From: JAWKOK01 sp963765875
Lineage (GTDB): Bacteria; Chloroflexota; Anaerolineae; Caldilineales; Caldilineaceae
Assembly: GCA_963765875.1 (NCBI GenBank)
Contig: CAVXYK010000010.1
Location: forward strand, 124,001 to 188,000
DNA length: 64,000 nt
Direction of reading: 5' to 3'
This document shows, one piece after another, positions 62,015-64,000 of the stretch (positions within the stretch are counted from its first letter, which is position 1; the number at the start of each line of letters is the position of its first letter). The notes under the pieces were generated by a model. That model searched no databases and was not told the origin of the DNA. It saw only the letters and a list, made by a program, of their open reading frames with translations. A program made the position numbers and the translations under genes.

Positions 62015-62128
62015 CGAATCGCTATGTGGAACCCCCAGGTGAATAGCGGCACTATCGATAGATCGGACGTCGGGCGCAGAGCCCTGGCGCGATTGGCGCG
62101 TCATCGACCGGCGGCAAGGGCTTGGCTG
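62015..62128. repeat. Direct repeat, left copy (flanks the HigBA module)
   Basis: The 114 bp from CGAATCGCTATGTGGAACCC to CTTGGCTG match 62907-63019 in the same orientation, roughly 75-80 % by eye. On the minus strand both copies read as degraded ends of one protein frame (compare IDSAAIHLGV and VDIAAIYLGF), so they look like remnants of a membrane-protein gene's 3' end. Confidence 0.75.
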
Positions 62129-62181
62129 TGGCGGAAGAGACAACCTTTGACAGTGATATCCAAAACGGTTACTATTGGCAT

Positions 62182-62463
62182 ATGATAAAGTCGTTCAGCG
62201 ATGAGGAGACAGAACGGGTGTTTTATGGCCGTTTCTCCAGGAAACTGCCACAGGACATTCAGCGGATCGCTGAACGCAAGCTGATAATGCTCCATCGCTC
62301 AGTATCGCTATACGATCTTCGTGTGCCGCCCTCTAATCGACTTGAAGCGTTAAAGGGTGACCGTCAAGGCCAGCACAGCATCCGGATAAACAACCAATGG
62401 CGAATCTGTTTTGAATGGAGAGATGATGGCGTGTACGGAGTCGAGATTGTAGACTATCATTGA
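62182..62463 (+). CDS. higB: HigB-type toxin (RelE superfamily)
   Basis: A 93-residue mRNA-cleaving toxin: MIKSFSDEETERVFYGRFSRKLP, LHRSVSLYDLRVPPSNRLEALKG, and HSIRINNQWRICFEWRDDGVYGVEIVDYH, the complete HigB/YoeB-like plasmid-maintenance killer pattern. ATG 62182 is chosen; the longer frame begins in the direct repeat. The antitoxin gene follows 8 nt after the stop. Toxin-first order is typical of HigBA. Confidence 0.92.
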   Translation: MIKSFSDEETERVFYGRFSRKLPQDIQRIAERKLIMLHRSVSLYDLRVPPSNRLEALKGDRQGQHSIRINNQWRICFEWRDDGVYGVEIVDYH

Positions 62464-62471
62464 GGGAAAAG

Positions 62472-62768
62472 ATGAGAGATTACCCACCTATCCATCCAGG
62501 GGAGATATTGCTGGAAGAGTTCTTGACGCCAATGGGAATCAGTCAGTATCGACTGGCAAAGGACATTGGCGTACCTGCGATGCGTATCAGCAAGATAGTT
62601 CGTGGTGAACGAGGAATCAGTGCAGATACGGCATTGAGGTTAGCGAGATATTTCGGCATGTCGGTGGAGTTCTGGACCGGGATCCAGACCTATTACGAGA
62701 TCGAGAAGGCCAAGGATCTGTTGGCCGACCGACTGGAAGACGAAGTAAAGGTGTTTGCATCAGCCTGA
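62472..62768 (+). CDS. higA: HigA-type antitoxin (XRE family)
   Basis: A 98-residue helix-turn-helix antitoxin: YPPIHPGEILLEEFLTPMGISQYRLAKDIGVPAMRISKIVRGERGISADTALRLARYFG, the HigA/VapI signature, with FWTGIQTYYEIEKAKD near the end. ATG 62472 has GAGGGA upstream. It neutralises HigB and represses the operon. Confidence 0.93.
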   Translation: MRDYPPIHPGEILLEEFLTPMGISQYRLAKDIGVPAMRISKIVRGERGISADTALRLARYFGMSVEFWTGIQTYYEIEKAKDLLADRLEDEVKVFASA

Positions 62769-62906
62769 AACAGTCGGAATTATCCAACATGCCGTAGGCA
62801 TTGACTGTTCCTGTCATTGACGAGTTCGCCCAATGGATCGATACTGTTTGTAAGATAAATCACATGTCAGCACCCGCCCGCTGACCCTCCCAACAACCCT
62901 GCCAAG

Positions 62907-63019
62907 CGAATCGCTATGTAGAACCCCAGGTAAATAGCGGCAATATCAACAGTCCATACGCCAGGCACAGCGCCCCGGCGCTGTTGACGCGCCATCGGCT
63001 GGCAGCAACGGCTTGGCTG
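62907..63019. repeat. Direct repeat, right copy (flanks the HigBA module)
   Basis: The 113-bp partner of 62015-62128. Together the copies enclose the HigBA pair within about 1 kb. The minus-strand reading here is the better preserved one (VDIAAIYLGFYIAIRLAGLL), suggestive of a C-terminal membrane helix. Confidence 0.75.
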
Positions 63020-63224
63020 GAGCAGGGCTGTCGATTGTTGCGCCACCGGGACTCCGGCAACTGACTCAATGTCTTCGTCCAAGATCCACAGGTGGAACTG
63101 GTGCAGTCCGAGTGAGTGCGAAGCGTGAGTGTTCTTCCGCGTTTGCGGTGAGATAAGCAGCCGTCGTATAATACGATTGTGCGAATTTCGTACAAATGGA
63201 TCATTTTCTGAAAGGAGGAGCGAG

Positions 63225-63503
63225 ATGCAGAAAGCCTATTCGATTCGTTTGCGCGACCGCGGTCAACTGACGCTGCCCAAAAGCATACGCCAAGAGCTCG
63301 ACATCGCGCAGGGCGACATGCTGAACCTTGTCCAAATTGGCGATGTATTTGTGCTCTCGCCGCGTCAGCAGTTGTTGTCAGGATTGGCGGACGAATTTAC
63401 CACTATCATGGAAGAAGAGGACGTGAGCCTAGCCGATCTCCTGCAAGGTCTTGAAGAAGAGCGGCGTGCGATCTGGCGTAAGGAACAGGATGCGCATGCG
63501 TAG
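63225..63503 (+). CDS. AbrB/MazE-like antitoxin
   Basis: A 92-residue protein with an N-terminal swapped-hairpin AbrB domain: IRLRDRGQLTLPKSIRQELDIAQGDMLNLVQIGDVFVLSP. The C-terminal half (LADEFTTIMEEEDVSLADLLQGLEEERRAIW) should bind the toxin. ATG 63225 has AAAGGAGG upstream. It overlaps the PIN gene by 14 nt. Confidence 0.88.
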   Translation: MQKAYSIRLRDRGQLTLPKSIRQELDIAQGDMLNLVQIGDVFVLSPRQQLLSGLADEFTTIMEEEDVSLADLLQGLEEERRAIWRKEQDAHA

Positions 63504-63930
63504 GGTCTTCATCGATGCCAACGTGTTGATCGCCGGTGCCGATTCCCGCACCGGCGCCAGCCATGCTGTGTTGCTCATGGCCGAAGTCGGGCTGTTCAGG
63601 GCAATCGTATGCAAGCAGGTGCTCGACGAAGCCGAAAGAAATCTACGCAAGAAACTACCGCGAGCGCTACCCAATTTTGCCGCCCAGATGGCCCGTCTCC
63701 GCTTGGAGATTCTGCCGGATCCTTCTCCCGAAGACGCAAGGCCCTACGAAGCCATCATTGAGGCACCGGATGCGGTAATCCTCAAAGCAGCGGTTCTAGC
63801 CTCGGTAGATCGCCTTGTCACGCTCAACACCAGGGATTTCACCCAGGATGTTGCGAAACAGTGTGGCATCATTATCCAGACGCCGGCCCAGTTTGTCGAA
63901 GAGATTCGTCAGATGATTGGCGATGGGTGA
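63490..63930 (+). CDS. PIN-domain toxin
   Basis: A 146-residue PIN-domain protein partnered with the AbrB-type antitoxin. VFIDANVLIAGADS has the first Asp, VCKQVLDEAERNLRKKL the central Glu, and EAPDAVILKAAVLASVDRLVTLNTRDF the C-terminal Asp residues. ATG 63490 or 63496 is the start; both overlap the antitoxin gene, as expected for a coupled pair. Sixth toxin-antitoxin module of the window. Confidence 0.87.
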   Translation: MRMRRVFIDANVLIAGADSRTGASHAVLLMAEVGLFRAIVCKQVLDEAERNLRKKLPRALPNFAAQMARLRLEILPDPSPEDARPYEAIIEAPDAVILKAAVLASVDRLVTLNTRDFTQDVAKQCGIIIQTPAQFVEEIRQMIGDG

Positions 63931-64000
63931 GGTTTACTCAACGTTGACTCCCACGAAGGCAGGAAAATGAACGAATCAGAGAAGCTCAGCCCGATTCATC

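Noticed and set aside
37679..63930. Integron cassette array explaining the TA modules
   Set aside because: No integrase and no attC-like repeats at regular spacing; the flanking repeats differ from module to module and in at least two cases come from adjacent genes.
1..64000. tRNA, rRNA, riboswitch, origin or prophage genes
   Set aside because: I looked for cloverleaf-like T-arms, conserved rRNA words, integrases and phage structural genes and saw none; small RNAs without strong sequence signature could be missed by eye.

Overview
The window is a 64 kb, GC-rich (by eye somewhat under 60 %) bacterial chromosomal segment. Gene content fits Chloroflexota of the Anaerolineae/Caldilineae type. 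The pointers are lipoproteins with Pro-Thr linkers, LysM and SH3 surface proteins, a PPC-domain protease, ABC sugar importers without a linked ATPase, expanded Gfo/Idh/MocA, sulfatase, enolase-superfamily and amidohydrolase catabolic genes, and many palindromic repeats. The phylum is inferred from gene style; no rRNA or tRNA gene was seen. The housekeeping anchors are serA, argS and polA.

Layout. 1-23.4 kb is a catabolic region: two Gfo/Idh/MocA oxidoreductases, a sulfatase, an NAD-dependent epimerase/dehydrogenase, a D-2-hydroxyacid dehydrogenase, an RraA/HMG-aldolase-like protein, a D-threonine-aldolase-like PLP enzyme, an enolase-superfamily sugar-acid dehydratase, a three-gene ABC importer, an SDR, a SelA-like PLP enzyme overlapping an amidohydrolase, a RidA-like protein, a glycosidase-like TIM barrel and a YjhG/YagF-type dehydratase. 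Together they look like a route for importing, desulfating, oxidising, dehydrating and cleaving sugars and (amino) sugar acids. 24-37 kb holds surface proteins (LysM protein, protease/PPC/TPR protein, SH3 lipoprotein) and serA-argS-polA. 37.6-46.7 kb is an accessory stretch with three PIN toxin-antitoxin (TA) modules, gene fragments, an LLM flavin oxidoreductase and a Ca/Na exchanger. 47-57 kb has a CBM9-like protein, a lipoprotein amidohydrolase, a thioredoxin-like protein with an in-frame UGA, an isochorismatase-like hydrolase, a GNAT protein, two tandem URO-D paralogues and a PhyH dioxygenase. 57.2-58.9 kb is an ISKra4-type insertion sequence. 59-64 kb has a broken LDH2-type dehydrogenase, a GHMP kinase and three more TA modules (BrnTA, HigBA, AbrB-PIN).

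Most interesting. (1) A thioredoxin-fold lipoprotein has a single in-frame UGA at its CxxS active-site position, followed at 18 nt by a hairpin with a GGUCC loop, so it is a candidate selenoprotein. (2) Three of the six TA modules sit between direct repeats, two of which are clearly the 3' end of a neighbouring gene; in the best case the repeat differs only at four synonymous sites. (3) A family of nested MITEs with 7-bp target duplications shares ends with the local ISKra4-type IS and repeatedly lies on gene stop codons. (4) Eight genes are broken by 13 one-base shifts, 12 of them +1, which may be an assembly artefact and should temper all pseudogene calls.
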